64,000 bases of DNA. It comes from Desertimonas sp963786985. GTDB taxonomy: Bacteria; Actinomycetota; Acidimicrobiia; Acidimicrobiales; Ilumatobacteraceae. The position numbers and the translations under genes are program-made. Under the pieces are notes generated by a model that did not search any database, was not told the DNA's origin, and saw nothing but the letters and a program-made list of their open reading frames with translations. The stretch lies in assembly GCA_963786985.1 (NCBI GenBank), contig CAWBBL010000027.1, positions 62,001 to 126,000 on the forward strand. The letters are read 5' to 3'. This document shows positions 1 through 8,177 of this stretch, piece by piece; the stretch's first letter is position 1, and each line of letters opens with the position of its first letter.

Positions 1-591
1 GGTGTTCCGGCGCTGATCGCCGTCGAGCAGGACGCCACTGGCCATGCCAAGGAGTTGGCGTTGTCGTATGCCGATGCCATCGGAGCAACTCTCGCCGGTG
101 TCATCGAGACGACGTTTCCGGAGGAAACCGAGACCGATCTCTTCGGTGAGCAGGTCGTGCTGTGTGGCGGCCTCACCGCCCTCGTCCAGGCAGGCTTCGA
201 GACGCTCGTCGATGCCGGATATGCCCCGGAGATGGCCTATTTCGAGTGCCTCCACGAGGTCAAGCTGATCGTCGACCTGATGTACGAGGAGGGCATCGCC
301 GGGATGCGCTACTCGATCTCGACGACCGCCGAGTACGGCGACCTGACTCGTGGCCCGCGCATCGTCACCGACGCCACCAAGGCGGAGATGCGCAAGATCC
401 TCGAAGAGATCCAGTCCGGCGCGTTCGCCGACGAGTGGATCGCCGAGAGTGAAGCCGGCGGGCCCAATTTCCAGCGCTTGCGCGAGACGGGTGCCGCCCA
501 CCCGATCGAAGACGTTGGTGGCCGCTTGCGTTCGATGATGCCGTGGATCTCCGCCGGCCGGACGGCGGTCGCCGAGGCGTCGGGTGGCTGA
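1..591 (+). CDS. ilvC: Ketol-acid reductoisomerase, 3' part
   Basis: The reading frame is open from base 1, so the 5' half of the gene, with the NADPH-binding Rossmann domain, lies outside the window. The 196 visible residues are the C-terminal knotted helical domain of acetohydroxy-acid isomeroreductase, the NAD(P)H- and Mg-dependent second step of valine, leucine and isoleucine synthesis. Family landmarks are the metal-binding stretch TETDLFGEQVVLCGG, the helix FECLHEVKLIVDLMYE with its second acidic cluster, and YSISTTAEYGDLTRGPRI. The C-terminus (MMPWISAGR) is the usual one, so this end is intact. The next gene is convergent, 9 bp away. Confidence 0.96.
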   Translation, partial: GVPALIAVEQDATGHAKELALSYADAIGATLAGVIETTFPEETETDLFGEQVVLCGGLTALVQAGFETLVDAGYAPEMAYFECLHEVKLIVDLMYEEGIAGMRYSISTTAEYGDLTRGPRIVTDATKAEMRKILEEIQSGAFADEWIAESEAGGPNFQRLRETGAAHPIEDVGGRLRSMMPWISAGRTAVAEASGG

Positions 592-600
592 CCCGTCCGT

Positions 601-1521
601 CTAGGCGGGCGCGCCGCTGAATACGAGTGCGCCGCGATCCTCCGTGCCATCGACGAACAGGTCGACGATGTTCTGCGGGAGTGGCGCGAAGTCGCTCGCC
701 CGGATGAAATCGCGGATTGCTGAACCCGTGCATTCAACGTCCACGTTCGGCGCCGAACGTCCGTTGACGATGTCATCGATATCGACGGTTCGGAAGTCGA
801 TCGAGTAGCGGGTCCGGCCCGTCCAGTTGGGGACGCTCGAATGGAGATGTTGACCCGAGAACGTGATCACGCCGCCGACGTCGGGCACGAGCACCAACGG
901 TCTGCTGATGTCGAGATCGCCGGTCGCGCCTGGCAGCGGCCGGGAATCCGTCTTGATGTTCTTCGAAGCAGTGGCCCGGTGCTTCGAATTCCACTCGTAG
1001 TAGTTGTAACACGCAGAGGAATTGGGAACCTCCGTCGCGAAGTACTGATCGTGGAAGGCCAGGGCGTTCGCCGCCTCGATGGGGTACACGGGCATCCAGT
1101 GGTTGATCTGCTGCATTGGGGCCGAGTACCAGGTGTCCCGGTGTGGGTGCCAGGCGTAGGCGATTCCCGTCGTGAGGTAACCGCCGCTCGTCGATGAGCG
1201 CAGACGCGGCACGTCGAAGTACGTCCGGTCGAGGTCGCTGCCGCGCTCCGCCAGGATCTCCCGGATGAATTCCTTGGACCGGGGATCGTGGATGAATCGC
1301 GGTTTCAACTCCGCGAGCGTCGCCGCGAAGTCCTCGACCGCCATGTCGTCTTGGGCGACTTCCGGATCGAACGGTTGGAACGCCTCCTCGATCATCTTGC
1401 GGGCGAACTCGCAGAACGCTCGGGTGCGTTCCGTTGGCGCCCCTACCTCGAGATCGCCCTGATACATCGCCTGACGCCGCTCGTCATCGTTGTATGGAGG
1501 TGTGATGAGCACCGTCGCCAT
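601..1521 (-). CDS. Fe(II)/2-oxoglutarate-type oxygenase
   Basis: A cytosolic protein of 306 residues if started at the ATG that follows AGGAG by 4 nt; a GTG 21 bp further upstream is the alternative. It has the facial triad of the cupin-fold non-haem iron oxygenases: HRD at about residues 127-129, a distal His in the segment FSGQHLHSSVP (about 222-232), and an Arg in RTRYSIDFR that would bind the 2-oxoglutarate carboxylate. This resembles phytanoyl-CoA dioxygenase-like proteins, but the substrate cannot be told. A TATCAT -10-like hexamer lies about 60 bp upstream, in the gap before the PAC2 gene, so it probably has its own promoter. Not linked functionally to ilvC or serC as far as I can see. 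Confidence 0.75.
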   Translation of the reverse strand: MATVLITPPYNDDERRQAMYQGDLEVGAPTERTRAFCEFARKMIEEAFQPFDPEVAQDDMAVEDFAATLAELKPRFIHDPRSKEFIREILAERGSDLDRTYFDVPRLRSSTSGGYLTTGIAYAWHPHRDTWYSAPMQQINHWMPVYPIEAANALAFHDQYFATEVPNSSACYNYYEWNSKHRATASKNIKTDSRPLPGATGDLDISRPLVLVPDVGGVITFSGQHLHSSVPNWTGRTRYSIDFRTVDIDDIVNGRSAPNVDVECTGSAIRDFIRASDFAPLPQNIVDLFVDGTEDRGALVFSGAPA

Positions 1522-1648
1522 GTTGCTCCTGTCGTTCGCCACGACGTTGTCGTGGGTCCGCCTACCGACACTGTGGGGCGGAATGATAGCCGTTGTTCGC
1601 GCTCAAGACTGCGATTTCCTGAGCAATTCGGGATCGCATCGACGGAGC

Positions 1649-2515
1649 TCAGCCATCGTCGGGGTCATCGCCGCCGTCGGCGAGGAACTCCTCGAGATGG
1701 GCGGCGAGATCTGTATCGCCGACTACCTCTTCGATGCGCGAGTCGTAGTGCTGCTCGAGCAATTCGACGTAGCCACGAAGTCGTTCATTGCCGGCAACCC
1801 AGGCATCGTGGGCGTTGTCCCAGAGGCGGATCGACTCGGCGAGATCGATCGGTAACGGGACGCCGAGAACGTGCGCGGCATGGGCGACGAGGGCAGCGAC
1901 GGAGCGGGGGTGCTCGCCTTCGGGTAGGTAGGCCGGGACACCGACACGCAGGGAGATCGACGGCAAACCGTGCGTCTCGAGGGCGCCGTGGAGTACGCCG
2001 ATCACGCCGGTCGGTCCTTGATAGCTCGGACCGACGAGTCCGAACGTCGCCGCCAGGGCGGTGTCCGTCGTGCTTCCCACGACTCCCGGCGGCCGCGTGT
2101 GCGGCGTGGTGTCGGCGACAGCGCCGAGCGTGACGACAAGGCCGGCGCCGACGCGGTCGATCGCCTCGAGGACGCACGCCACATAGGCCGGCCAGGCGAC
2201 GTGTGGCTCGATGCCTTCGAGGACGAGGAGGTCACGACCGGCCTCCGTCGGGCGGACGGCGCGGAAGACGTTCTCGGGCCACACGATCTGGCGTTCGCCG
2301 TCGACACTCTCGACCGTCGGTCTGACCACCGTGAAGTCGAAGAACCGATCCGGGTCGATCTCCCCGACGATGACGCTGTTCGACTCGTCAGCGATCAGTC
2401 GGAGGGCCGACGTCGCCACCCCAGCGGCGTCGAACCACCCGCCGAGGGCGACGAGGAGAACCGGATCGGTCAGCGGCGGCGCCTCCTCGATGGCCAGCGT
2501 CAAAGCGTCAGTCAC
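1649..2515 (-). CDS. PAC2 family protein
   Basis: Encodes 288 residues. The N-terminal half (LVALGGWFDAAGVATSALRLI, then EIDPDRFFDFTVVRPTV) and the segment LVLEGIEPHVAWPAYVACVLEAI are characteristic of the PAC2 family, proteins related to proteasome assembly chaperone 2 that are common in actinobacteria and whose bacterial role is not established. The acidic C-terminus (DGGDDPDDG) is notable. The start GTG overlaps the serC stop as GTGA, so it is very probably co-translated with serC. The frame stays open upstream, but only as a shadow of serC. Confidence 0.82.
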   Translation of the reverse strand: MTDALTLAIEEAPPLTDPVLLVALGGWFDAAGVATSALRLIADESNSVIVGEIDPDRFFDFTVVRPTVESVDGERQIVWPENVFRAVRPTEAGRDLLVLEGIEPHVAWPAYVACVLEAIDRVGAGLVVTLGAVADTTPHTRPPGVVGSTTDTALAATFGLVGPSYQGPTGVIGVLHGALETHGLPSISLRVGVPAYLPEGEHPRSVAALVAHAAHVLGVPLPIDLAESIRLWDNAHDAWVAGNERLRGYVELLEQHYDSRIEEVVGDTDLAAHLEEFLADGGDDPDDG

Positions 2516-3663
2516 GGACTCAGCGAATCTCCGTGGCGTGCGACGAGATGATCGATGCAGGCCGTCAAGGCGACGATGTCGGAAGTCTCGATCGCCGGGA
2601 ACATGCCGACCCGGATCTGGTTGCGCCCAAGCTTGCGGTACCCGTCGGTGTCGACGATTCCGTTGGCCCGCAGTGCGGCGTTGAGTTTGCTGGCGTCGAC
2701 CGTCGCGTCGAGGTCGATCGTCGCTACGACGTTGGAGCGCTTGGAAGGGTCGGCGACGAACGGCGTCGTCCAATCTGTCGCCTCAGCCCATCCGTACAGA
2801 TGCTCCGCCGAAGCCTGCGACCGCTTGGCACACGCTGCCAGACCACCGAGTTCGAGCATCCACGAGAGCTGCTCGGCAAACAGCACCAGCGTCGTGACGG
2901 CCGGCGTGTTGTAGGTCTGGTCGAGCCGGCTGTTGTCCAGGGCGATGGCCAGGTCGAGCGAGGCTGGGCGCCACCGCTCGGTCGCCCCAATCCGCTCGAT
3001 GCGCTCGATGGCCGCCGGCGAGCAGGCCGCGATCCACAGGCCGCCGTCGGCGGCGAAGCACTTCTGCGGTGCGAAGTAATAGACGTCGACGTCGGCCGGG
3101 TCCCACAGCAGGCCACCGGCTGCCGACGTGGCGTCGACGAGGACGAGTTGGTCGTCGCTCGCCCGCTCCGGCCGGACGAGCGTCATCGCCACTCCGGTCG
3201 AGGTCTCGTTGTGGGTCAGGGCGTAGACGTCGACCGCCTCGTCGGCGACCGCATCGGGATGGTCGCCGGGGTCCGCCGTGATGATCGAGGGGGTGTCGAG
3301 GAAGGGAGCGGTGGCGCAGGCATCGGCGAACTTGCTGGAGAACTCGCCGAACACCACGTGCTGGCTGCGCCGCTCGACGAGCCCGAAGGTGGCGACATCC
3401 CAGAACACGGTCGTGCCCCCGTTGCCGAGGACGATTTCCCAACCCGGCGGGAGACCGAACAGCTCGCCGAGGGCGCGACGGATGTCGCCGATGAGGCGCT
3501 TCACCGGCGCCTGACGATGCGACGTGCCGATGATCGACGTCGACGCGGTGACCACGGCGGCGATCTGCTCAGGGCGAACTTTCGACGGCCCGCAGCCGAA
3601 ACGGCCGTCTGCGGGAAGCAGGTCGGGTGGCAGGACCAACGCAGTCGGGGCGGGCGAAGTCAC
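2512..3663 (-). CDS. serC: Phosphoserine aminotransferase, actinobacterial type
   Basis: A 383-residue class V aminotransferase that converts 3-phosphohydroxypyruvate and glutamate to phosphoserine and 2-oxoglutarate in serine synthesis. The PLP lysine is K201 in FAPQKCFAADGG; GNGGTTVFWDVATFGL (about 80-95) and THNETSTGV (about 150-158) contribute cofactor and substrate contacts. The start RFGCGPSKVRPEQ matches the mycobacterial-type enzymes rather than the E. coli form. It is divergent from the aminotransferase at 3681 with only 17 bp between the starts, so the two promoters must overlap. The stop overlaps the PAC2 start. Confidence 0.93.
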   Translation of the reverse strand: MTSPAPTALVLPPDLLPADGRFGCGPSKVRPEQIAAVVTASTSIIGTSHRQAPVKRLIGDIRRALGELFGLPPGWEIVLGNGGTTVFWDVATFGLVERRSQHVVFGEFSSKFADACATAPFLDTPSIITADPGDHPDAVADEAVDVYALTHNETSTGVAMTLVRPERASDDQLVLVDATSAAGGLLWDPADVDVYYFAPQKCFAADGGLWIAACSPAAIERIERIGATERWRPASLDLAIALDNSRLDQTYNTPAVTTLVLFAEQLSWMLELGGLAACAKRSQASAEHLYGWAEATDWTTPFVADPSKRSNVVATIDLDATVDASKLNAALRANGIVDTDGYRKLGRNQIRVGMFPAIETSDIVALTACIDHLVARHGDSLSP

Positions 3664-3680
3664 TGTGACAGCATGGCAGC

Positions 3681-4874
3681 GTGAATCGAGTTTCAGCCCG
3701 CCTCGCGGCCATCGCCGAGTCGGCGACCCTCGCCGTCGATGCCAAGGCCAAGGCCCTGCAGGCGGCCGGCGAGGACGTCATCGGATTCGGGGCCGGCGAG
3801 CCGGACTTCCCAACGCCGGAGCACATCGTCGCGGCAGCGGTGGCGGCGTGCGGTGATCCACGAAACCACCGCTACACGCCGGCGGCCGGGCTCCCCGAAC
3901 TGCGCGAGGCGATCGCCGCCAAGACGCTGCGCGACAGCGGCTACGCCTGTACGGCGGCACAGGTGCTCGTGACCAACGGCGGGAAGCATGCCGTGTTCAC
4001 TGCGTTCGCCGCGCTGTGCGAGCCCGGCGACGAGGTGATCGTGCCCTCGCCGTACTGGACCACGTACCCGGAGGCGATCACGCTGGCCGGCGGCGTGCCG
4101 AAGATCGTCGACACCACCGAGGAGACCGGTTTCCAGGTGACGATCGACCAACTCGACGCCGCCCTCACCGAGCGCACCAAGGTGCTTCTGTTCGTCAGCC
4201 CGGACAACCCGTCGGGCGCCGTCTGCCCACCCGAGCAGGTGGCGGCCATCGGCGAGTGGGCGGTGGAGCGCGGTGTCTGGGTGATCACCGACGAGATCTA
4301 CGAGCACCTCACGTATGGCCCGCATCGGTTCGTGTCGATGCCCGCCGTCGTGCCCGATGTGGCCGACCAGTGCATCGTCGTCAACGGCGTCGCCAAGACC
4401 TATGCGATGACGGGGTGGCGGGTCGGCTGGATGATCGCCCCGCCCGACGTCGCCAAGGCGGCGATCAACTTCCAGAGTCACGCCACGTCGAACGTCGGCA
4501 ACGTCAGCCAGCGCGCCGCCCTCGCTGCTGTCAGCGGCGACCTCAACGCCGTCGCCGAGATGCGCACGGCGTTCGAGCGGCGTGCGGCGCTGATGCACAC
4601 GATGCTCAACGAGATTCCCGGGGTCACGTGCATCGAGCCGCAAGGGGCGTTCTATTGCTTTCCGAACGTCGGCGGGCTGCTCGGACGACCGCTTGCCGGG
4701 CGCACGTGCGTGACAACGCTGGAGCTCGCCGAACACGTGCTCACCGAGGCCAAAGTCGCCGTCGTGCCCGGTGAGGCCTTCGGCGCCCCGGGCTACCTGC
4801 GCATGTCGTTCGCGGTCGGCGACGATGCGATCACCGAGGGCATCAAGCGCCTCGCCACCCTCGTCACCGCCTAG
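3681..4874 (+). CDS. Aspartate-type aminotransferase (class I/II)
   Basis: A PLP enzyme of 397 residues, fold type I. The internal aldimine lysine is K239 in NGVAKTYAMTGWRVGW; SPDNPSGA (about 173-180), DEIYEHLTYG (about 204-212) and the carboxylate-binding Arg of YLRMSFA complete the subgroup I-gamma signature. The best guess is aspartate:2-oxoglutarate aminotransferase (AspC/AspB-like), though related enzymes also use other amino acids. GTG is the start because it gives the normal N-terminus (VSARLAAIAESATLAVDAKAKAL) and lies next to the divergent serC. It is convergent with cobT; a long inverted repeat separates the two. Confidence 0.9.
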   Translation: MNRVSARLAAIAESATLAVDAKAKALQAAGEDVIGFGAGEPDFPTPEHIVAAAVAACGDPRNHRYTPAAGLPELREAIAAKTLRDSGYACTAAQVLVTNGGKHAVFTAFAALCEPGDEVIVPSPYWTTYPEAITLAGGVPKIVDTTEETGFQVTIDQLDAALTERTKVLLFVSPDNPSGAVCPPEQVAAIGEWAVERGVWVITDEIYEHLTYGPHRFVSMPAVVPDVADQCIVVNGVAKTYAMTGWRVGWMIAPPDVAKAAINFQSHATSNVGNVSQRAALAAVSGDLNAVAEMRTAFERRAALMHTMLNEIPGVTCIEPQGAFYCFPNVGGLLGRPLAGRTCVTTLELAEHVLTEAKVAVVPGEAFGAPGYLRMSFAVGDDAITEGIKRLATLVTA

Positions 4875-4908
4875 CTCGCCTCGACCCCTCCACCCGAGTG
4901 TTTCCGTC

Positions 4909-4978
4909 GACCGGAGTGTTTCCGGCCGACACGTCCCGCCGCAAACCTGACACTCCGGTGACCGGAAACACTCCGGTC
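4909..4978. terminator. 17-bp inverted repeat between convergent genes
   Basis: Perfect 17-bp arms (4909-4925 and 4962-4978; GACCGGAGTGTTTCCGG and its complement) flank a 36-nt loop that holds a further partial copy. The right arm reaches into the cobT stop codon. The position suits a bidirectional terminator for the aminotransferase and cobT. Just before it, 4891-4906 carries CACCCGAGTGTTTCCG, which recurs in the terminator at 39.8 kb. There is no U-tract. Confidence 0.6.
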
Positions 4979-5969
4979 AGGATTGGTCGAACCACTCGGT
5001 GAGCGTGGGGACCTCAGTGATCCCGGCGCAGGCCATGGCGATCAGTGGGACGGCGGCCATCGCTCCGCTGCCTTCGCCGAGGCGCATGTCGAGGTCGAGC
5101 AGCGGGCGCTTGCCGAGGCGGTCGAGCAGCCGGCGGTGGCCGGGCTCGGCGGAACAGTGGCCCACCGTGCAGTGGTCGAGTACCGCCGGCGCCAGCAGCA
5201 CGAGCGGCAGCACCGATGCCGTGACGACGTAGCCGTCGAGGACCACGGGCAGTGAACGGTGGCGAGCGGCCACGACGGCGGCGGCGATCGCCACGAGTTC
5301 GGAGCCGCCGACCTCGCGCAACACGTCGAGCGGGTCGGTGACGCCGGCGATGCGCCGCACCGCCTGCTGGACGGCGGCGCGCTTGACGGTCAGCGTGGCG
5401 TCGTCGATGCCCGTGCCGCGGCCGACCCACGCAGCTGTCTCCCCGCCGGCGAGGGCGGCGGCCACAGCCGCCGACACCGTGGTGTTGCCGATACCCATCT
5501 CCCCGAGGACGAGGAGGTCGCCGTCGACGGCGTCGACGGCGGTCCACGCGAGGTCGACGATCTCGGCGAAGCGCTCCTCCGACATCGCCGCCTCGAAGCG
5601 GATGTCGCCGGTCGGTTTGCCGACTCCGACATCGATCGCCGTCACCGTGGCCCCGGCGTGACGGGCGAAGCTGCGGATCGTCGACCGTCCTTCGGCGCAG
5701 GCGGCGAACATCGCCGCCGTCACCTTCGGCTCGAGGGCGCTGACCTTGGCGGCCGCGGCCACACCGTGGTCGGCCGCGAACACGAGGCCCACCGGCCGTT
5801 CGATCGTCGGTCGCGGCTGCCGCTGCCAGCCGGCGATCCAAGCGGCGAGGTCGTCGAGCCACTGCAGGGCACCCGGAGGGCGGAGGATGTCGGCGGCCCG
5901 GGCATGGACGGCCGCGACAGCGGTCTCGTCGGACAGCGGCAGATCGACCAGTCGGTCACGCAGGTTCAC
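4977..5969 (-). CDS. cobT: Nicotinate-nucleotide:dimethylbenzimidazole phosphoribosyltransferase
   Basis: This 330-residue enzyme transfers phosphoribose from nicotinate mononucleotide to 5,6-dimethylbenzimidazole, making alpha-ribazole phosphate for the lower ligand of cobalamin. Landmarks are VFAADHGVAAAAKVSA (about 66-81), GEMGIGNTTVSAAVAAAL, GRGTGID and the C-terminal LGEGSGAMAAVPLI with the catalytic glutamate. The start is the GTG 9 bp past the cobO stop; codons before it are non-start GTA and CTG. Only cobO and cobT of the pathway are present here, so this is an incomplete cobalamin unit: adenosylation plus lower-ligand activation, compatible with late-stage assembly or salvage. Confidence 0.93.
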   Translation of the reverse strand: MNLRDRLVDLPLSDETAVAAVHARAADILRPPGALQWLDDLAAWIAGWQRQPRPTIERPVGLVFAADHGVAAAAKVSALEPKVTAAMFAACAEGRSTIRSFARHAGATVTAIDVGVGKPTGDIRFEAAMSEERFAEIVDLAWTAVDAVDGDLLVLGEMGIGNTTVSAAVAAALAGGETAAWVGRGTGIDDATLTVKRAAVQQAVRRIAGVTDPLDVLREVGGSELVAIAAAVVAARHRSLPVVLDGYVVTASVLPLVLLAPAVLDHCTVGHCSAEPGHRRLLDRLGKRPLLDLDMRLGEGSGAMAAVPLIAMACAGITEVPTLTEWFDQS

Positions 5970-5977
5970 CAGCGAAC

Positions 5978-6541
5978 TCAGTACTCGATGCCGCGGACGG
6001 CGACGATCCCGCGGTCGTAGGCGTGCTTGATCTTGCGCATCTCCGTGGCCGTGTCGGCAACTTCGACGAGCTCGTCCGGCGCGTCGCGGCCGGTGATCAC
6101 GACGTTGACCTGGTCGGGTCGGTCGCGGATCGTCGCCACAACCTCGGCCGTGTCGATCCACCCCCACGTGCACAAGTACGTGATCTCGTCGAGGACCACG
6201 AGGCGGTGCTCACCGGCGGCGATCAGGTCGGCGGCGGTCTGCCAGCCCTGGCGAGCGAGCGCCTTGTCGTGTTCGAGATCGGCAGAGTCCCACGTGAATC
6301 CATCGCCGACGTTGAACCAGTCGACGCCGAGCTGGCGCCCGACTTTCTCCTCGCCGACGTGCCACTTGCCGCTCTTGATGAACTGCACGACCGCCACCGG
6401 CCATTCCCGGGCGACGGCTCGGATCATCACGCCGAAGGCGGCTGAGCTCTTGCCCTTGCCGTCGCCCGTGTTGAGGACGACGACCGACGGTGTTCGTTCG
6501 AGGTTCTCTGGTCGCGGGTCTTCTGTCGGGGCGTCGGTCAT
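5978..6541 (-). CDS. cobO: Cob(I)yrinic acid a,c-diamide adenosyltransferase
   Basis: A 187-residue ATP:corrinoid adenosyltransferase of the CobA/CobO/BtuR type. The P-loop is NTGDGKGKSSAAFG (about residues 24-37); VVQFIKSGKW, LDEITYLCTWGWID and VNVVITGRDAPDELVEVADTATEM are family segments. The ATG at 6541 (MTDAPTEDP) overlaps the stop of a short upstream ORF as ATGA, so initiation is probably coupled to it. That short ORF is in turn coupled to zwf, linking a vitamin B12 gene to the pentose phosphate shunt in one transcript. cobT follows 8 bp downstream. Confidence 0.93.
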   Translation of the reverse strand: MTDAPTEDPRPENLERTPSVVVLNTGDGKGKSSAAFGVMIRAVAREWPVAVVQFIKSGKWHVGEEKVGRQLGVDWFNVGDGFTWDSADLEHDKALARQGWQTAADLIAAGEHRLVVLDEITYLCTWGWIDTAEVVATIRDRPDQVNVVITGRDAPDELVEVADTATEMRKIKHAYDRGIVAVRGIEY

Positions 6542-6678
6542 GGACCGGGTCCGCCGATGCGCCAGCCGAGGTGCCCGGACCACCAGTGCGAGCGACCGAG
6601 CGCCAGCGAGGGAGCGGTCAGACGCGGCCTGCGTGGCCGGGGAACGCATTGACGGCCTGCGTGGCCGGGGAACGTCAT
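6538..6678 (-). CDS. Repeat-encoded coupling ORF between zwf and cobO (46 aa)
   Basis: A short ORF built almost entirely from the 59-bp repeat core. Its ATG overlaps the zwf stop as ATGA and its stop overlaps the cobO ATG as ATGA, so ribosomes leaving zwf could pass through it to cobO. The peptide carries FPGHAGR near the N-terminus and PRPRRP followed by SLALGRSH, i.e. the same DNA motif read in two frames because one partial and one full core are present. It is Arg/Pro-rich with no recognisable domain. Whether the peptide itself matters is unknown; what the sequence shows is the stop-start geometry, which recurs at galU and bkdB. Confidence 0.45.
   Translation of the reverse strand: MTFPGHAGRQCVPRPRRPRLTAPSLALGRSHWWSGHLGWRIGGPGP
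6587..6673 (-). repeat. Start-codon repeat core, full copy plus partial copy
   Basis: On the minus strand a partial core (6673 to 6653, 21 bp) and a full 59-bp core (6645 to 6587) follow each other, both beginning GTTCCCCGGCCACGCAGG. The full copy ends TCGCTCGCA. The pair fills the space between zwf and cobO and forms most of the coupling ORF. Confidence 0.8.
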
Positions 6679-8177
6679 GACGGTGGGAACCAGCTGTCGC
6701 CGTCGGGGAGGATGCGGTTGGCTTCCACGGGACCCCACGAACCGACCTCGTACGGGTACACCGGCCCGCAGTTCTCGGCCTTCAACGCCGGATCGACGAT
6801 CCGCCACATCTGCTCGACGGCGTCTTCGCGGGCGAAGCGCCGCGGCGAGCCGGCGAGGGCATCGCCGAGCAGTCGCTCGTACGCCTCGCGGCGATCCCCG
6901 AGCGCCGCGGCAAAGTCGACCGACACGTTCATCGACTGGCTGTCGAGGTGCGGTCCTGGGGTCTTCGCCTGCAGCGAGAAGGTCACTCCGTCGTCCTTGC
7001 CGAGCCGGAGGCGGACGAGGTTGCGCTCCGGCGTCGGTCCGCCGGCCTCGTCGAACAGCAGTCGTGGCGGCGCCTGCAGCTCGATGACGGCCTCCGTCGC
7101 CGACTGCTCCATGGCCTTGCCGACGCGGGCATACCAGGGGACGCCTGCCCAGCGCCACGAGTCGATCTCCAACCGGGCGGCCACGAACGTCTCGACGCGG
7201 GAGTCGGGAGCGACTCCGTCCTCGGCGAGGTAGCCGTCGTATTGGCCGCGCACCAGCGTCGAGCAGTCGAGCGCCTTCATCGCCGCGAACACTTTGACCT
7301 TCTCGTCCTGCAGGTAGCTGGCCTCGTGCCCGACCGGTGGCTCCATCGCCAGCAGTGCCACGACCTGGAGCAGGTGGTTCTGGAACACGTCACGAATGGC
7401 CCCGACGGAGTCGTAGAACGAACCTCGGCCCTCGACGCCGATCGTCTCGGACATCGTGATCTGCACGCTCCGCACGTAACGCCGGTTCCACACCGGTTCG
7501 AGCAGGGTGTTCGAGAACCTGAACACGAGCAGGTCCTCCACCGACTCCTTGCCGAGGTAGTGGTCGATGCGGAAGATGTGCTGCTCGGGGAACACCTTGT
7601 GCAAGACGACGTTCAGCTCGTGGGCCGAGCGCAGATCGCGCCCGAACGGCTTCTCGACGACGATCCGTCCACGCTCGTTGAGCCCGACCGAGGCCAGCGC
7701 TTCGGCGACCGTCGGGAACATCGACGGCGGAATCGCCATGTAGTACACCGCGGTCTTCGAGTGGTTCTTGTCGAGGACGTCGGTCAGCGCGGCCCACGTC
7801 GTGTTGTCGGCGTAGTCGCCCTGCACGAGGTCGAGCCGTTTGATCAGTCGCCGGAGCACTGTCTTGTTGACCTTGGGTACCGTCGCCTCGATCGCCGTCG
7901 TGGCTTCTTTGCGGAAGATGTCGTCGGTCCAGTCGCTGCGGGCGACACCGACGATTGGCAGTTCCAGCTCGCGGCGGTCCTCCATGTGATACAGCGCCGG
8001 GAACAGCTTGCGCCGGGTGAGGTCGCCCGTCGCGCCGAACAGCACGAGGGCGTCGGCCTTGCGCTGACGACCGGTGGGCACGGCACCGGTCATCGTGACG
8101 ATGCCTTCTCCATCTCGGGGGCTGCGCCCCCGGACCCCATCACAGCCGCCTCCGCTGGCGCTCCGGCGTCTGGTCAT
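6675..8177 (-). CDS. zwf: Glucose-6-phosphate 1-dehydrogenase
   Basis: Oxidises glucose 6-phosphate to 6-phosphogluconolactone with NADP in the oxidative pentose phosphate pathway. Landmarks are the dinucleotide-binding GATGDLTRRKLFPALY, EKPFGRDL, the active-site RIDHYLGKE and SETIGVEGRGSFYD. Two ATG codons lie 84 bp apart in frame. The upstream one (8177) overlaps the gnd stop as ATGA and gives 500 residues, with a 28-residue Arg/Gly-rich leader encoded by a repeat unit. The downstream one (8093) gives 472 residues and probably is the ancestral start, because 18 bp around it is duplicated at 8177. The C-terminus overlaps the ATG of the coupling ORF leading to cobO. Confidence 0.92.
   Translation of the reverse strand: MTRRRSASGGGCDGVRGRSPRDGEGIVTMTGAVPTGRQRKADALVLFGATGDLTRRKLFPALYHMEDRRELELPIVGVARSDWTDDIFRKEATTAIEATVPKVNKTVLRRLIKRLDLVQGDYADNTTWAALTDVLDKNHSKTAVYYMAIPPSMFPTVAEALASVGLNERGRIVVEKPFGRDLRSAHELNVVLHKVFPEQHIFRIDHYLGKESVEDLLVFRFSNTLLEPVWNRRYVRSVQITMSETIGVEGRGSFYDSVGAIRDVFQNHLLQVVALLAMEPPVGHEASYLQDEKVKVFAAMKALDCSTLVRGQYDGYLAEDGVAPDSRVETFVAARLEIDSWRWAGVPWYARVGKAMEQSATEAVIELQAPPRLLFDEAGGPTPERNLVRLRLGKDDGVTFSLQAKTPGPHLDSQSMNVSVDFAAALGDRREAYERLLGDALAGSPRRFAREDAVEQMWRIVDPALKAENCGPVYPYEVGSWGPVEANRILPDGDSWFPPS
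8093..8177 (-). repeat. 84-bp in-frame start-site duplication unit (type B)
   Basis: GGCATCGTCACGATGACC occurs at both ends, each copy spanning a zwf start codon, and the ATG-to-ATG distance is exactly 84 bp. Between them is a segment with GAGCGCCAGCG, GATGGGGTC and the palindrome GGGGGCGCAGCCCCC. A unit with the same three motifs and the same 84-bp spacing sits at the start of the phosphohexomutase gene (38121). Confidence 0.7.

Noticed and set aside
4977..6541. Cobalamin riboswitch upstream of cobO/cobT
   Set aside because: The space before cobO is filled by the repeat ORF that overlaps zwf; no B12-box-like leader is visible.
6587..6673. Repeat cores as insertion sequence remnants
   Set aside because: No transposase fragment, no long terminal inverted repeats and a fixed short length; better described as a small dispersed repeat of unknown mobility.
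8110..8150. GGGGGCGCAGCCCCC palindrome as a terminator between gnd and zwf
   Set aside because: It lies inside an open frame between two overlapping, co-directional genes, and the same palindrome recurs in the type-B unit at 38.2 kb within another coupled pair.
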